Source of the DNA: Hofstenia miamia
Lineage: Eukaryota; Xenacoelomorpha; Acoela
Length of the DNA stretch: 64,000 bases
Assembly (NCBI GenBank): GCA_004352715.1
Contig: SCFE01000030.1
Coordinates: 986,161-1,050,160, forward strand
Direction: 5' to 3'
The notes beneath the pieces were generated by a model. It saw only the letters and a program-made list of their open reading frames with translations. It ran no database searches and had not been told where the DNA came from. Numbering within the stretch: position 1 is the first letter of the stretch; the number at the start of each line of letters is the position of its first letter. The translations under genes were made by a program, and so were the position numbers. Shown here piece by piece: positions 11,177-22,545 of the stretch.

Positions 11177-11801
11177 CTACATATAGAGTAGGCCTGACTC
11201 AGTGAGCTTCCAGTTATAGCACTGAAAATATCTGTTAGCAATGGGGCTGAGTATATAGTTATCATTGTTCAACTTGGCAATGATCTTGCTTAACACTTTA
11301 TCATGGTGTAGAATTGTGGGGTGCATCTTGCAGCTCAAGTGGTATGAAGGTTGCAGAAGATTACCATTGCTGAGAGCATCCCATGCTCCAACAAAACAAA
11401 TGAAGATCAGTAGTTCACCAAATTCATTGCAGAAAAAGTGATCCAAGACAGTACTTAAAGCAGTGACCAATTCACACAGCATCTTGCCAAAGCCAAGTCA
11501 TTAGAATCCATCCTTACAATCCAAGGTGCTAATTGTTTGTCTCAAGTTGTAATTTCTAGCTCAATAGAACAAATTTAGCTCTGGGCTTATCTTCTCAGCT
11601 CATGTAATAAAGATATTAAATAACATGTAGTTGCCACTTATTTGTGTACACCAACAGCATAGTATATTTGCATTGTGTGATAGTATGTGCATGTTTGATC
11701 AATAAATGTTGTAGTTCTTTTATTCTCTATGCCTAAATGTAGCCCTAGAGCAACCACAATATGGGCTCACATCTGTCAAGGGGTGAGTTATTGCCCCAGG
11801 C
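11177..11801 (-). mobile_element. Retroelement leader fragment (e)
   Basis: On the minus strand this repeats the post-LTR leader of units (a)-(d): a primer-site-like stretch near 11765 (GAGCCCATATTGTGG), a CATGCACATACTATCACACA-like block and GTGAATTGGTCACTGC. It continues into a 101-codon ORF (11177-11482) that matches the same non-coding leader elsewhere, so the ORF is probably not a gene. It is cut at 11801 by the BED-finger element. Confidence 0.6.
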
Positions 11802-12577
11802 CAGAGTCTGGATTTGGCTGTGTCAAAAACTGCTAAAGTTGCACAACAAGTTGCATAAAATTTAACCCAAAGTTGCGTCAAAAGTTGCGTTAAAATAGAT
11901 TGATTTCAACAAAACTTGTATTATGAAATTATTGTTTTCTTACAAATTTGGTTATACCAGATTACAATAGAATGTTCTTTTAAATGATCAATAGTAGAAA
12001 CCAACGTTGACTGCCTTTTTGCATTGCATTGTAACTGATGTTTGTGTTTTTCTGAGACCATGTGTTTGAAAACACGAAAAGTAACATTGGAAGCTGAATG
12101 TTCAAAACCCACCAAACATAGTTTGCAGAAAACCTGATTATTTGCCTCTGTGTAAGACCATACGAGCTCACCCCCATTCAATGCTTTGACATAATTTCGT
12201 CCCAGTGGTTTGGTTTTTCCCATTTTAATCTAAAATTGTAAACAAATTGTAAGTTTAAGTAAAACGTGTTCTATTATAAGAGCAATAATACACACTGCAC
12301 TCGTGCAAGGGAATTAAATCAATGTTTGTCGTTTACCCGCGCTTTTCGTTGCTTGTTTTCAGCCACAATTGGTCATTTTAATTTACAAATTAAACCGCAG
12401 TTCGCATCCTGTTAGTGTTATAGAAATCCATGTTCAGATTAAGTTCAAAGGTGGAAAAATCTCATAAAATCTATTGTAGTTGCATCAAAGCAATAAAAGT
12501 TGAGTGAAAATCTCAAATTGTAAAAGTTAAGCACCAAAATTTGCCTAATTGCATGACACAACAAAATCTGGACTCTG
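11802..12577 (-). mobile_element. Small TIR element carrying a zinc-finger ORF (hAT-like)
   Basis: The left end is CAGAGTCTGGATTTGGCTG at 11802. The right end, read inward on the minus strand from 12577, is CAGAGTCCAGATTTTGTTG. TGTGTCA follows the first 16-18 bases in both. The 776-bp body contains one intact ORF (11921-12223, minus). CAG-type termini suggest hAT. No 8-bp target duplication is visible, since the flanks are themselves truncated retroelements. Confidence 0.65.
11921..12223 (-). CDS. BED/C2H2-finger protein of a small transposon
   Basis: A 100-residue ORF with an ATG and a clear zinc-finger pattern: VFCKLCLVGF (C-x2-C) followed by FKHMVSEKHKH (H-x5-H), the arrangement of BED or U1-type fingers. 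These act in DNA binding at the N-terminus of hAT transposases and in domesticated CGGBP1-like proteins. It is far too short to be a transposase and has no DDE domain. It lies inside CAG-type inverted repeats, so it is the remaining N-terminal finger of a deleted hAT or a finger-only element. The frame is intact, unlike nearly every other element ORF here. Confidence 0.6.
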   Translation of the reverse strand: MGKTKPLGRNYVKALNGGELVWSYTEANNQVFCKLCLVGFEHSASNVTFRVFKHMVSEKHKHQLQCNAKRQSTLVSTIDHLKEHSIVIWYNQICKKTIIS

Positions 12578-12579
12578 AT

Positions 12580-12930
12580 CTATACATCACGTGATATATC
12601 ATGTGCAAACAGGCAAGTATCATCTGAATATTGAATAATTGTACAATGTTCATTCACTGATTTATTGAGATCATTTACATAAAGTGAAAAAAGTAAGGGC
12701 CCTAAGAGCGTGCCTTGCAGAACTCCTTTGTAAACATTTCCCCAATTCGATAATGTCCCATTAATTTTAACCCGCTGGTAGCGGTTAGTTAGATAGCTAC
12801 GCATTAACTCCTTACTACTTGAGTTAATCCTTACATTAACTTTTCAACAAGAATTTATGATCAATCGAATAAAAAGCTTTACAAAATAATTCCAACTTAA
12901 CACAATCACTAAATTTAAAAGACTAAAAGC
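12580..12930 (-). pseudogene. LINE reverse transcriptase fragment
   Basis: A non-LTR RT palm region. On the minus strand SIDHKFLL (near 12850, another frame) is followed by YLTNRYQRVKINGTLSNW, VLQGTLLGPLLFSLYVNDL and QYSDDTCLFA in 12580-12804. This is the Jockey/CR1/L2 pattern. The catalytic box reads YSDD rather than the common YADD, and VLQG stands where VPQG is usual. It is truncated on both sides. Confidence 0.8.
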
Positions 12931-13640
12931 ACCAAATCAATTTGAGAGTGCCTAGAATTAAGTAAAAATAAATAAAGGCCCCAAATGACTCTACAATGGC
13001 GTTGGTGATGTACAATCTCTATTTCAGTAATCTCTTCCTTCACCAGAATAGGGAGGATCTTATTTCCAATTTCCATGCCAGTCTGCATTGATCTCAGGCA
13101 GACACTTGTAATCACTGAACAGGATAAATCTGAACAGTGTTTCTCTCCAGGTGGTGCTTATAACTTGGGAGAGCAGCCCAGTGATCTGTGTTGTTGTGCA
13201 GTCTCCTTAGACTATGCTTGATAGAAAAGGTAAAGTTGTTCAAGTACTTGATCCATCAGGTGACAATGTTAGATTTGTCCCTGGAGAATTTCTTTAGCTA
13301 TGCCACCACTGAGTTGTTGGTGCACATAGTAAGCTGGAGTCCCAGTATGAAAAAGCAGAACTTCTTCAAACTCTCAACTAGGGCAAGCATTTCTGACTTG
13401 GTCAAGCCATAATTTAGCTTGGCATTTTGGAGCTTGCTGCTGAAATACTGGATGGGGCTCTCTTTCCCATCAATTACCTGGCTGAGCATGCCACTGATAG
13501 CAACAGAACTAGTGTTGCAGTCAATAAGAAATTCTTTCAATTAATCTGGTGTATTTAAGCTGGGAATCTTCCTAAGTTCTTTTTTAACATTGTTGAGCTC
13601 TTCCTGCTCAATCCACACAACTTGGAATGAAAATATTCAA
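12915..13640 (-). pseudogene. Ty3-like RNase H and following pol region, fragment
   Basis: 13298-13540 encodes a Ty3-type RNase H: FLIDCNTSSVAISGMLSQ, GKESPIQYFSSKL, NYGLTKSEMLALVESLKKF, TMCTNNSVVA. The upstream frame shows EELNNVKKELRKIPSL before a stop, as in the RT/RNase H connection. Downstream frames resemble the tether region (TWIKYLNNFTFSI) and then decay. The first catalytic position reads Asn (IDCNTSS) where Asp is expected. This is an isolated fragment beside unrelated LINE DNA. Confidence 0.8.
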
Positions 13641-13907
13641 GTGTTAGAGTATCTAAAATTACTAAGCATTTGTTAAAAATCAAACACCCTTAAGTGTGAG
13701 AGTGAATTTTAGATTAAAAATTACTCTGTACATTGATGGAAAACACTTTCTGTTACTGAAGGTGAATTATTGTATATGCAAATAGTATGAACACAATATT
13801 AATCTACTAGAAACTGTTATATTATAAATTCTATACTTACTTCAGTTGAAGAAAATCATGAAGAACTTTAATGCATCTAGTTGGGAATGCTAAAAGTTGC
13901 ATGGACC

Positions 13908-15137
13908 CAGGCTTTCAAGTACTCAGAATGTAAGAAACTCAAACTTGAATAAGCTGCAAAAACTCAATAGGAAAACTCAGAAAGGATATCATTGATACTA
14001 GAATTTGAACTTATTTGAAAATTCATTTGAAAATACCTAAAAAATTCCATTATCTTAAATTTTGTCAATCACAAATGATGACTTTTTGCTTTGAAACCCT
14101 GAATTATTGTAAAATACAAATTGTTTTATCCTAAAAAACTTGGAATTTGAAGAAACCTCAAACTTGAAATGTAAATTGTCAAACCAAGTAACTCAAACTG
14201 TGTGTACCAATTATGGATAACAGTCACTTATGGTTCTCAAGTTGACATTGAGTTTGAGTATTTTGTGAACAAAATTCTGAGTATAATCAAGTTTTTTCTA
14301 ATATAAATATTTCATTAAATTTTAATTTTGCTAATTTTTCAAAATTTAGAATTATAGACTCTAAACAATTTTGGTGAGTTAAATTTTATATTTTTTAAGA
14401 AATAAATTTAAGTGTTCATCCTATTCTTTTCTTAAATCATTGTGTATATAAAAATGTAGTTTTGAAAGAGGTTGAGACTGCAGCTGAAAATTTACTATCA
14501 GTGTGATATTCAAATACAAGCAAAATTTAGAATATTTAAATTAGATTTTAGAAATATATGAATTAAGCATAAATAATGTAGTTACTTGCCAATTAAGAAT
14601 GGCTTGCAATGATTCAAATTTTATGTTTTTCAAATTTTGTTTGTATTTGAATATTGATCTGATAACAAATATTGAGCTGTAGTATAACCATGGTTTGAAA
14701 GGCATTTTCTTTGAAGTTTATATACAGAAAGACATCAAGGTGGTAATGGGAGGAAAATTAAAATATATTTTTTTCCAAAAAATATTAAGTTTTAAAAGCC
14801 TGTACACACCATAAGTAACATTATTAGATTTTAAAATTGCAAAATTTGAAAAATTGGGAAAATTAATGTTTTGTAAAATGACTCTATGCCAAGGTTTTCA
14901 GAGTAAAAAATATTTATTTTGCAATAATTCCAAGATTCATTAGCTAAAAAATAATTACTTGAGATTGATAAAGAAACTGAAATTTAGTACAATTTAATTT
15001 TATGGAATTTTCCAGTGGATTTTTATCATGTTCAATTTGGAGTGTTAATGATTTCTCTTCTGAGTTTTTTAATTCAAGTTACAAGAACTCATTTAAAGTT
15101 TAATTTCTCAACATTCTGAGTACTTCAAAACCCTAGT
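13908..15137. repeat. Foldback repeat with ~300-bp arms
   Basis: The left arm starts near 13908 (CAAGTACTCAGAATGT). The right arm, read from 15137 on the minus strand, starts GAAGTACTCAGAATGT. The arms continue in parallel through AAACTCAGAA, AAAAATTCCA and TACTTATGG-like blocks. The centre is AT-rich and non-coding. No target duplication was identified. Confidence 0.6.
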
Positions 15138-16649
15138 GGCCCTTCACTTATGTCTGAAATCACCACAAATTAAGGACCTTTAGAGACATAATTTCAATAA
15201 AATTTTATATTTGAATGAATAAATATACTTCTTTAAACTGTATTTTGATTACATTTCTATGTACTTTAGATCCTTGAAATACAAGATTATAAACAAATTA
15301 TTGTAAATATGTGCTAAAATTATAAACATTAATGGTTGATATTTGCATTTAATAATTATTTAGCAGACATCACAAAACTCTGTTTAAACTTAGAATAGAA
15401 ATTTAAGTATTTAATTAATTTGTAGTTTATAATTTATTCAAGTATGTAACTAATTTTCTCATTTTTATTTGCTTTTGTAATTTTTATTGTATGTATCATA
15501 AGATTAACAATCAAATAGTATTTGTTCTTTCTTTGACCAGGCTATTCTCTGCCTTTTAGGGAGTGCTGTGGATTGTAATTATAAATTTCTAGTGCATTCA
15601 TAACTAGAAATATTTTCTTACACATTTTAGTAAATATCATTTCCATTAGTCATATTGAAATCTAAGGATGTTTTATTAATGTGTGTTAAGAGAGGAATCC
15701 AATAAAGGACTGTGTATTTTGTATGGCAAGAAAAAGTTCACATTGTAACATCAGTTGGTGCTGGTTGTTATTTATCAGCCAGTCTAGTGTTTTCTTATGC
15801 TTTGTAAATATGTTAATAGCTAAAGTGTATATAAGATGATACTTTTTATTGTAAATAGAACAACAGTTACTTGTTGCTAAGATAAATTACCAATGTTTCT
15901 TGCTTACTTGGAATTCATTAGAATCAGGGTTGCTCTAGCTCACCTAAGTGACCTTCTGCTTTGACATTAAGTTCTATGGTACAGTTCACTCTATAGTCAA
16001 CCTAGTGATTCTACAACTTCTATTTAATATCAAATGCATTGTATTCAGATGCAAAGTTGATAAGTATATCATTACCAAACTAATCATCGAAAAACCCTTC
16101 AATCAGATGAACTAAAATTTATCAGCATGCAGACTGCTAGAAATATCTTTGTGAAAACACTAGCAAAAATGTAAAATGCAGAAGTAGTAGTTTGTCTACA
16201 ATTTATGTGGGAAATATTTTTCTCTAAAAAGGAAATGGTTCAAATGCATCAAATATTTAAAGAAAAGCATATTAATATATACATGTACATGAATAGTGTA
16301 ATGATGCAGAAACACTGAAAATAGAACAAATTTACAAGATTTTTAGATCTAATGAGTATGGTATCTTGAAGTGAACTTCATGCATTTCAAAAGTATCTTT
16401 CTAGAAAACATTTTACAATTGTTTTACAATTGCAAATCTTGCAATTTTAAATTGTTAGCAAAGCTTGGGAATATTATGTATTGAATATTAGAAGTACACA
16501 GTGCCTGTGTTCAATTAAGTACATATTGTAATGAAAATGTCATTTCTTGGAAGCTATTAGTGGTATGATTAGGATTTTAATTTTAATTAGGCTTTAGATA
16601 AACTTTGGATGACAACTCAAAAGTCCAAAATTTTAGATTTTTGATTTTT

Positions 16650-16652
<3 letters not shown>
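15138..16652. repeat. Repeat-rich non-coding stretch
   Basis: 15150-15290 resembles sequence around LTR unit (a) (TTAGAGACATAATTTCAAT; TTCTATGTACTTTAGATC, compare 5750 and 6785). 15917-16018 has inverted ends (TAGAATCAGGGTTGCTCT and GTGATTCTACA) like short elements at 20570-20672 and 6645-6752. No gene was seen. Confidence 0.45.

Positions 16653-16684
<32 letters not shown>
16653..16684. repeat. (AT)n microsatellite
   Basis: An uninterrupted AT dinucleotide run. Confidence 0.95.
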
Positions 16685-16686
<2 letters not shown>

Positions 16687-16959
16687 CTCTTTGTTTAACC
16701 ATCATCATATACATCTCACTATTTGTTCACTCTTACATATATATCTCACTTTTTGTTAAAATTTTATATTGTGGCATTGGTATGAAATCAGGAAGCATTC
16801 CTAATATCCTATCTATTGAGGGTTTTAATTTGAAGCTAGATTTACTGAAGCTACAGTTTAATAATCAACTCCTCCCACCATAGTACCCTTTCTAGTAAAA
16901 GTAAGACTACACAGTAGATTGTGATGGGGAAGAGTGGCCACACTTGGCCAACCTTGTGA

Positions 16960-17341
16960 AAGAGTTGTTTAAGACTAGAGCCCTAATTAGATAAAGAATA
17001 AAGAATCCCTAGCTCTTGGGTGCATGAAGTGAAATCCTTATCTCATGCAATTTAGGTAACAGCAATAATAATCAATTTAAATAACAAAGGAAATGCAGTC
17101 CTACAAAAACTCCTAACCATATACCTAGCCCTGTTAAAGGGAAATTCTAGTCAAGCTGCACCAAATTTAAGCACCATTTAACTACATGTATGAATTTAGA
17201 AACACATTTTAAATAACTAAAAATATAGCATTGTTTCATTCAGCCAATCAATTGAATAATTTTGTAAGTCTAAATTGTAAATTGAGAATTCCAAGTAAAG
17301 TGTAGAACAAAGTTTTAATGTATTTATGCTACATGCCTCCC
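16960..17341 (-). mobile_element. LTR (f) with polypurine tract
   Basis: On the minus strand AGGGGGGAGGCA immediately precedes TGTAGCATAAATACATT at 17341, a textbook polypurine tract followed by an LTR beginning TG. The unit runs to about 16960 (CTCTTTCACAAGG), where GTTGGCCAAG-like sequence follows. The LTR body differs from units (a)-(d), so it is a related but distinct family. It is the 3' LTR of the degraded element occupying 17345-22545. Confidence 0.65.
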
Positions 17342-17344
17342 CCC

Positions 17345-18835
17345 TAATGTGGACTATAGTTTTAGTCCAACAATTCCACATGAATCAGCTTGATAAGAGA
17401 TTGTGCCTGCTTGACTAGTGTAATTGCTTGGAGATCATTCCAGCTTAGAATGTCTGAGTGTTGCAAATAGTCAGTTGCATAGCATAAAGCTTCTAACTGT
17501 GCATTTACTTTCTTTACAAAGTTGTAGAATTTAGGTTGTTCCATTCATTTTGATATTGTTAAGGTATTTCAGAGACTATTAAGTTTTCTTGTAAACATAT
17601 AAAATTTGAGATATAATCTAAAGCCTTTAATTGCAATGAGGAGTGTCATTTTATCATCAATATCTGAAGAGTGTGTTTCTTCTTTGGTAATTGTCATATC
17701 TGGATAGAAAAATTTAGAGAAATTTAACACATTGGAATGACTTTTGACTTTGTCAAAGAAAATAGAGATATTGCTTAGGATGATTTCCTCTGTCATTAGT
17801 TCTGGATGCATATGTTGGCATGCATCATAGTGATTATCTCAATAAATTTAGATATATCATAGTTTTTTAGAGTTTCCTGTATCAGATTACACCATATTAA
17901 GTCACCAATGCCTTAGAATAAAATTAAATTGCTGTTTGGTAAATTGTGATTCTAGATTTAATGTAGTTGATTTGTTTGGCAATAGGTTTACTCTTTTGAA
18001 AGATGTGTTCTAAGGGGATGTGGCCATCACAGTATAAACAAGATGTTTCATCTTCTTTTATTAGCTTTGAGTATTTCTTTTGTTTTTTCCTGGGGCAAAT
18101 TAACAACAATGTTCTGAATTAAAGCCAATTTTTCAGTTTAGCAGAGATAGGAACAACTGCTAACTCATGATATTTCATTTTTCTGAGCTGTTCCCTTTTT
18201 GATTTAGAGAAGGGAAGAGTTAATGTTGTGTCCTCAGTTAGATAAATTGATATGATCCATAATGCAGATTTTGCAGTACAATCTAGAACTTGTGTTTTTT
18301 TAACAGAGTGTGTCTGAAATCAGTTTGGTCTTGAACATCAAGAGAAATCTGGATGTTATTTAGTAGGCATTCAACAGAGTAATGATAGGGTTGTGATCAT
18401 AATCACAGGCCAAGTGTTATCAGTTAGTCAATCTGCTTTGATATCATTCTATACATTACTAACTTCATTCAGAGTATTAACTATTGTGAATAAGCAAAGG
18501 AGACATAAATATCAGTAATATTAGCTGGGGCTTGTTTATTTGCAAGCAATTCATAGGATTGTGCTTGTAGCAAAACATCTATGACTAGTCTTTTGTCAAC
18601 CATTAATCAATGGTAGGGGCAAATCCTGTTAAGAAATAAATCAATATGAATTAATAAAGCAGATGAGGTGTCAAAATCAGGTAATACAAAAACACTGAAG
18701 TTTTTTGGTTTGAGAATGAAAAAGTTATCCAAGCTTAATTCCAATTTGTAAAGTTCAGAGCCAGATTATTCAATGTTATTAAAATCAGTAAGAATAATTA
18801 CAAGACAAATTTTGCTAACTTTAGCTAGATAATTG
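17345..18835 (-). pseudogene. Env-position ORF remnant upstream of LTR (f)
   Basis: Three short open pieces (17362-17544, 17569-17811, 17924-18109) and broken frames up to about 18700. LEHIFQKSKPIAKQINYIKS matches the corresponding block of the ORF at 8452-9504, and SWNDLQAITLVKQAQSLIKL parallels the end of that region (SWDDILAAEMIEETQKLL). It is therefore a second, more decayed copy of the same third ORF. Many stops; no function is expected. Confidence 0.5.
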
Positions 18836-19483
18836 TGTAGAGTCACTTGGGGACTTATGCCTATTTTCTAATTTGTAATTCTTTTTGATGACGTCAACAT
18901 GACGTAAGTTATTACATTTCAAGTTTAGTTTGCGATATTAATGTAATGTCCCATTGAGCTGGTGCTATGTGTATTTGTTGCTCAATTTAATTTGTGAGGG
19001 AAATATGATCACATGATTTAAGTTGTAAACAAAGACAGGTAATTACTTTTAAACAATGTATAAATATGACCAATGCTGTAGTCAATGTTCAATAGAGTTT
19101 ATCTCACCTCAACTTTGTTCACTTTCTTCCTTTCTTTATTTTTTCAATACATTATGTTTACAATAATTATTGTGTAAGTTTCCAGCTACAATTTGGAATA
19201 CTTCTTCAAGTACTGCATTAATGAGTAGCATTCAGACAGTAAGCAGCCCAAATTGTGGACCACATTAGGTTACATATATAGCTATGTATAGACATAAGAA
19301 AACCTTTCATTCAAATGCAACATGTACTTGCACTGATAATTGATTACACTGTGATGATATTATACTGTTGGTCAATGTGAATGCATGGCAACTACATGCT
19401 ATTGTTTAATGAGCTGAGAGATAAGAAAATTATTGAGTTGTTTATTCTGTATTGAGTTAGATAATAAGCTATTAGACAAATAG
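18836..19483 (+). mobile_element. LTR plus leader unit (c), diverged
   Basis: Starts TGTAGAGTCACTTGGGGAC at 18836 and reaches a primer-site-like AGCAGCCCAAATTGTGG near 19240, then a leader to about 19470 (ACATGTACTTGCACTGATAA, GAATGCATGGCAACTACATG). It is inserted, in opposite orientation, into the minus-strand Ty3-like remnant and abuts unit (d). Confidence 0.6.
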
Positions 19484-20470
19484 TGTAGAGTCACTTGGGG
19501 CCCCTATTTTAATTATTATTGATTATTTTGGCACTCTAGTTTAGTGATTACATCATCATGACAAAGTGTTGTTGCTATCAATTTATCAATTTATTATTGT
19601 TTAATTCTTTGTATTTTTGAGCGCAGTTTTATGATCATTTTATTATTTGTCCCCTCAATCCATGTCATACGTGCTATTGCATGTTTAATTTGCAAGGGAA
19701 TATCATGCAATGTTTTGTAAACATGTAACAAGGAATAATTTGATGAAATTGTTATAAATACATGAGAGAACTGTAGCAATTGAACAATATAATTTGTCTC
19801 ACTTCAATCATGTTTGATCTTCTTTGATTTATTTATATGCTAACCCTTTTTAGGTTGTTATGGATTTTTGTATAATAAATCTTGCTTAAGATCCATCAAC
19901 AATTTGGGAGTTACTCCACTGTGTCTGGGGCAACAACTAGCTCCTTAACAGTTGGCAGCCCAAATAATGGTCACTTTAGGTTACAACTATGTATATGTGT
20001 AGGGAATAACATCTTTTAATTTGATCATTTCGTTTTTGTACATGCACTTAATAACAACACATTGCAAATATAATATGTCATTGGCAAACGTGAATGCATG
20101 GTACCTACATGCCTTTTGTTTTATTATTTACATGAGCTGAGATAATAGAGCTCTGAGCTAAATTGTTTATTTGTGCTAGAAATTAATACTTGAGACACAT
20201 TTAGCACCTTCAGTGTGATGCTGTGTGAATTGGTCACTGCTGGAAGTCTATTCTTGGTGGATAGTTTTTGTCTTTCTTTATTGAATCAGTGAACCACCAA
20301 TGTTCTCTTTTTTGCTAGAATGTGGGTTGCTCTCAACAATGGTAGCCTCTGCAACCTTTGTTAACCTTTGAGTTTCTCAGTACTGCTGGAGTAGCCAGAG
20401 CTCACCCGTGATTCTATAATAGGGTAGCACTGATCAAGCAGGTTATGAACTTCTCTTTCCCTGAACAGCA
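19484..20470 (+). mobile_element. LTR plus leader unit (d)
   Basis: TGTAGAGTCACTTGGGGCCC at 19484, LTR to about 19950 (CTCCTTAACA), then GTTGGCAGCCCAAATAATGG and the leader. The inner part contains CACCAATGTTC and GCTAGAATGTGGGTTGCTCT, as in units (a) and (b). It directly follows unit (c), so two LTR-leader units stand in tandem. A further short TIR-like piece with TAGAATCAGGGCTG and CCCCTGATTCTACA lies at 20570-20672. Confidence 0.6.
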
Positions 20471-20651
20471 CTTTGGCTGGAAGCGATATGAATTGGTCAT
20501 CCTGGATGTTTCCTAAACAATTACTAGTTACATGGATGAATTACCAATGTTTTTCTACATGTTAATTTTTGCTAGAATCAGGGCTGTTGTGATATGGTCA
20601 CTTCTGCAACCTTCTGCCATGACAATGAGTTCCTTAGTGCTAGTAGAGTTC

Positions 20652-21880
20652 CTAGCCCCTGATTCTACAATAGGCAAGTGATAGCTTGTCCATTAATTTA
20701 GAATCAGGTAATTCTTCCAGTTTTATAAAATAAACAACAAGAATATTTTCCAATAACAAATTAATTTGAGGTTGTAAAACAAGATTGTTTTTGTAACAAA
20801 GAAGTTTGTGTAAATTGGTAAGATGAACCTCATTATCAAAGCACGTGTGTGCAGTGCTGCAAAAATAAGAATGATTAACTTCTACATACATTGAGTGTGG
20901 ATAGTAAATCAAAGTATTACAGCTGGACGATTTTTGTCATCTATTAGGAAAGGCATAATTGAGTGGCTTACTGTGTGCTGTCATGTGTTAAGATGTTTAT
21001 TGATTTCTTCTTTTGCTTCTTGGAGATGTTTGTTTTGATAATATAGCATGCTTTTGAGTAGCCATAAAGTAATGATGTAATGTTTCATTGCCAAAAACAG
21101 AAACTTTAGATTGATGAGAATCATAAAGTTCTTTAGAGTGTGAAGTGGATTGATTGCTGGAGGCTGAAGATAGGGGGAGCATGAGCAGAGGCATTTCTTT
21201 GATTGAGGTAACATTATTGGGTATAACACTAGATCTTCTTGTATGTTAGAGAGTAACATTCATTTGATTGGAGGTTCAGTGCCTGAAATGGACCCCTCTT
21301 TGATTTGGCTATCCAAGATGTACCACAGATAGGTAATCTGTGAGGTTGAATGACCACTCAAACTGGCTCTGCTTTCCAAGCTGTACCACGGAGAGGAGGA
21401 GGGATTCAATGCATCAACATAGTAATTGGTTGATTGTGATAGGGTCATTGCTCCCATAATAGGATCATAGTTTCCCAGGCATCAAACCTATCCACCAGAT
21501 GTGATTGTGGACTCCTATTATGGTGTGTTTGCTGCACTCTATATCTGCAGTTGGACAACTGCTCTGGTGTTCCGCTGTTGCTGCTTGACATTGTAGTGAA
21601 GAGCCTCTTTATGCTACAGCAAGCTAAAAAGGAAATTTAGTTCATTATCCCAGTTTTTGGGATTGGTCATGTTTAGGGTGCATGATATGTAATAGTCAAA
21701 GTTGAAATCAGGGAAGTTATCTAGCTCAGACATTTCAAAGTATGTGTTGTTGTATTTATTTATAATTTTAAATTCTTTATGTTTAGAAATTATTGTATTT
21801 TCCATATATTTAATTGTATGTTTTAGCAATTGGAAGTTGTGAGTTCTAAAAGGTGTGAGGACCTGTCCAATGTGTTGCAA
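20652..21880 (-). pseudogene. Decayed region between integrase and env-position ORF
   Basis: Several short minus-strand frames (20652-20912, 20981-21259, 21260-21457, 21614-21880) lie between the integrase and the third ORF, as expected for one minus-strand element. The translations (for example YYISCTLNMTNPKNWDNEL and PLLMLPLSSASSNQSTSHS) match no family I recognise. Probable remains of pol or the third ORF. Confidence 0.35.
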
Positions 21881-22545
21881 ATTTGCGAGTTTTGTTTATT
21901 ATCAGTTGTTTGTACTGGTGTGAAGGAGTATACTTTATCAAAAACCTTATGTGGTTCTTGTAAGGTTGTTTATTATAATTTCTTATTTGACAAACAGCAG
22001 ATTTTTTTAACCATGCAGATAGTTTCATGGTTGTCATGAAGTTGTTTTAATAAATTTTTAATGTAATCATGTGCTGCTACACTATTATATTTATTATATA
22101 GCATGCTTAGAGGAGTGGCGGCCTCATAGCTTTAAATAGCTTTAAAAGGTTTTATTCCAGTGGTTACATGTACAGAGGCATTATAAAAATTATTCAATGA
22201 GAGGTAGAATAGATTTTCAATTTTTTCCGCTAATATGTGTGATAGCTCCCCTAATTAATTTTAAATAATGTTTTATTTAGGCGTTCTAAACCGCCATTGC
22301 TTTGTTGGTGGTATTGTGCAGAATGTTCATGGATGATTTTGAATTGACGAAGCAATTCTTGTGTTAAGCTGCTTTTAAATTGTGTACCACAGTTAATAAT
22401 GTCATCATGGGACCAAAATGTATTATCCAATTGGATAATATGGTTGATGCTATTCTTTGTGCAGTTTGATCTTTGATTGGTACCATGCATGCATATTTTG
22501 GGAAATGGTCTACAATTACAAGTATGTATTGAAAGCTGTTCTATA
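21846..22545 (-). pseudogene. Ty3-like integrase pseudogene
   Basis: On the minus strand YILVIVDHFPKYA (near 22530) starts the catalytic core. 22251-22490 continues with FWSHDDIINCGTQFKSSL, ELLRQFKIIHEHSAQYHQQS and NGGLERLNKTL, the core with its catalytic Glu. In the GTQF box Asn stands where Asp is expected. 21846-22037 ends KFATHWTGPHTF, the C-terminal integrase motif. Frames are broken between these parts. It belongs to the minus-strand element ending at LTR (f). Confidence 0.75.

Noticed and set aside
11177-11482. 101-codon minus ORF as a gag start
   Set aside because: The same DNA recurs as non-coding leader with stops in the other LTR units.
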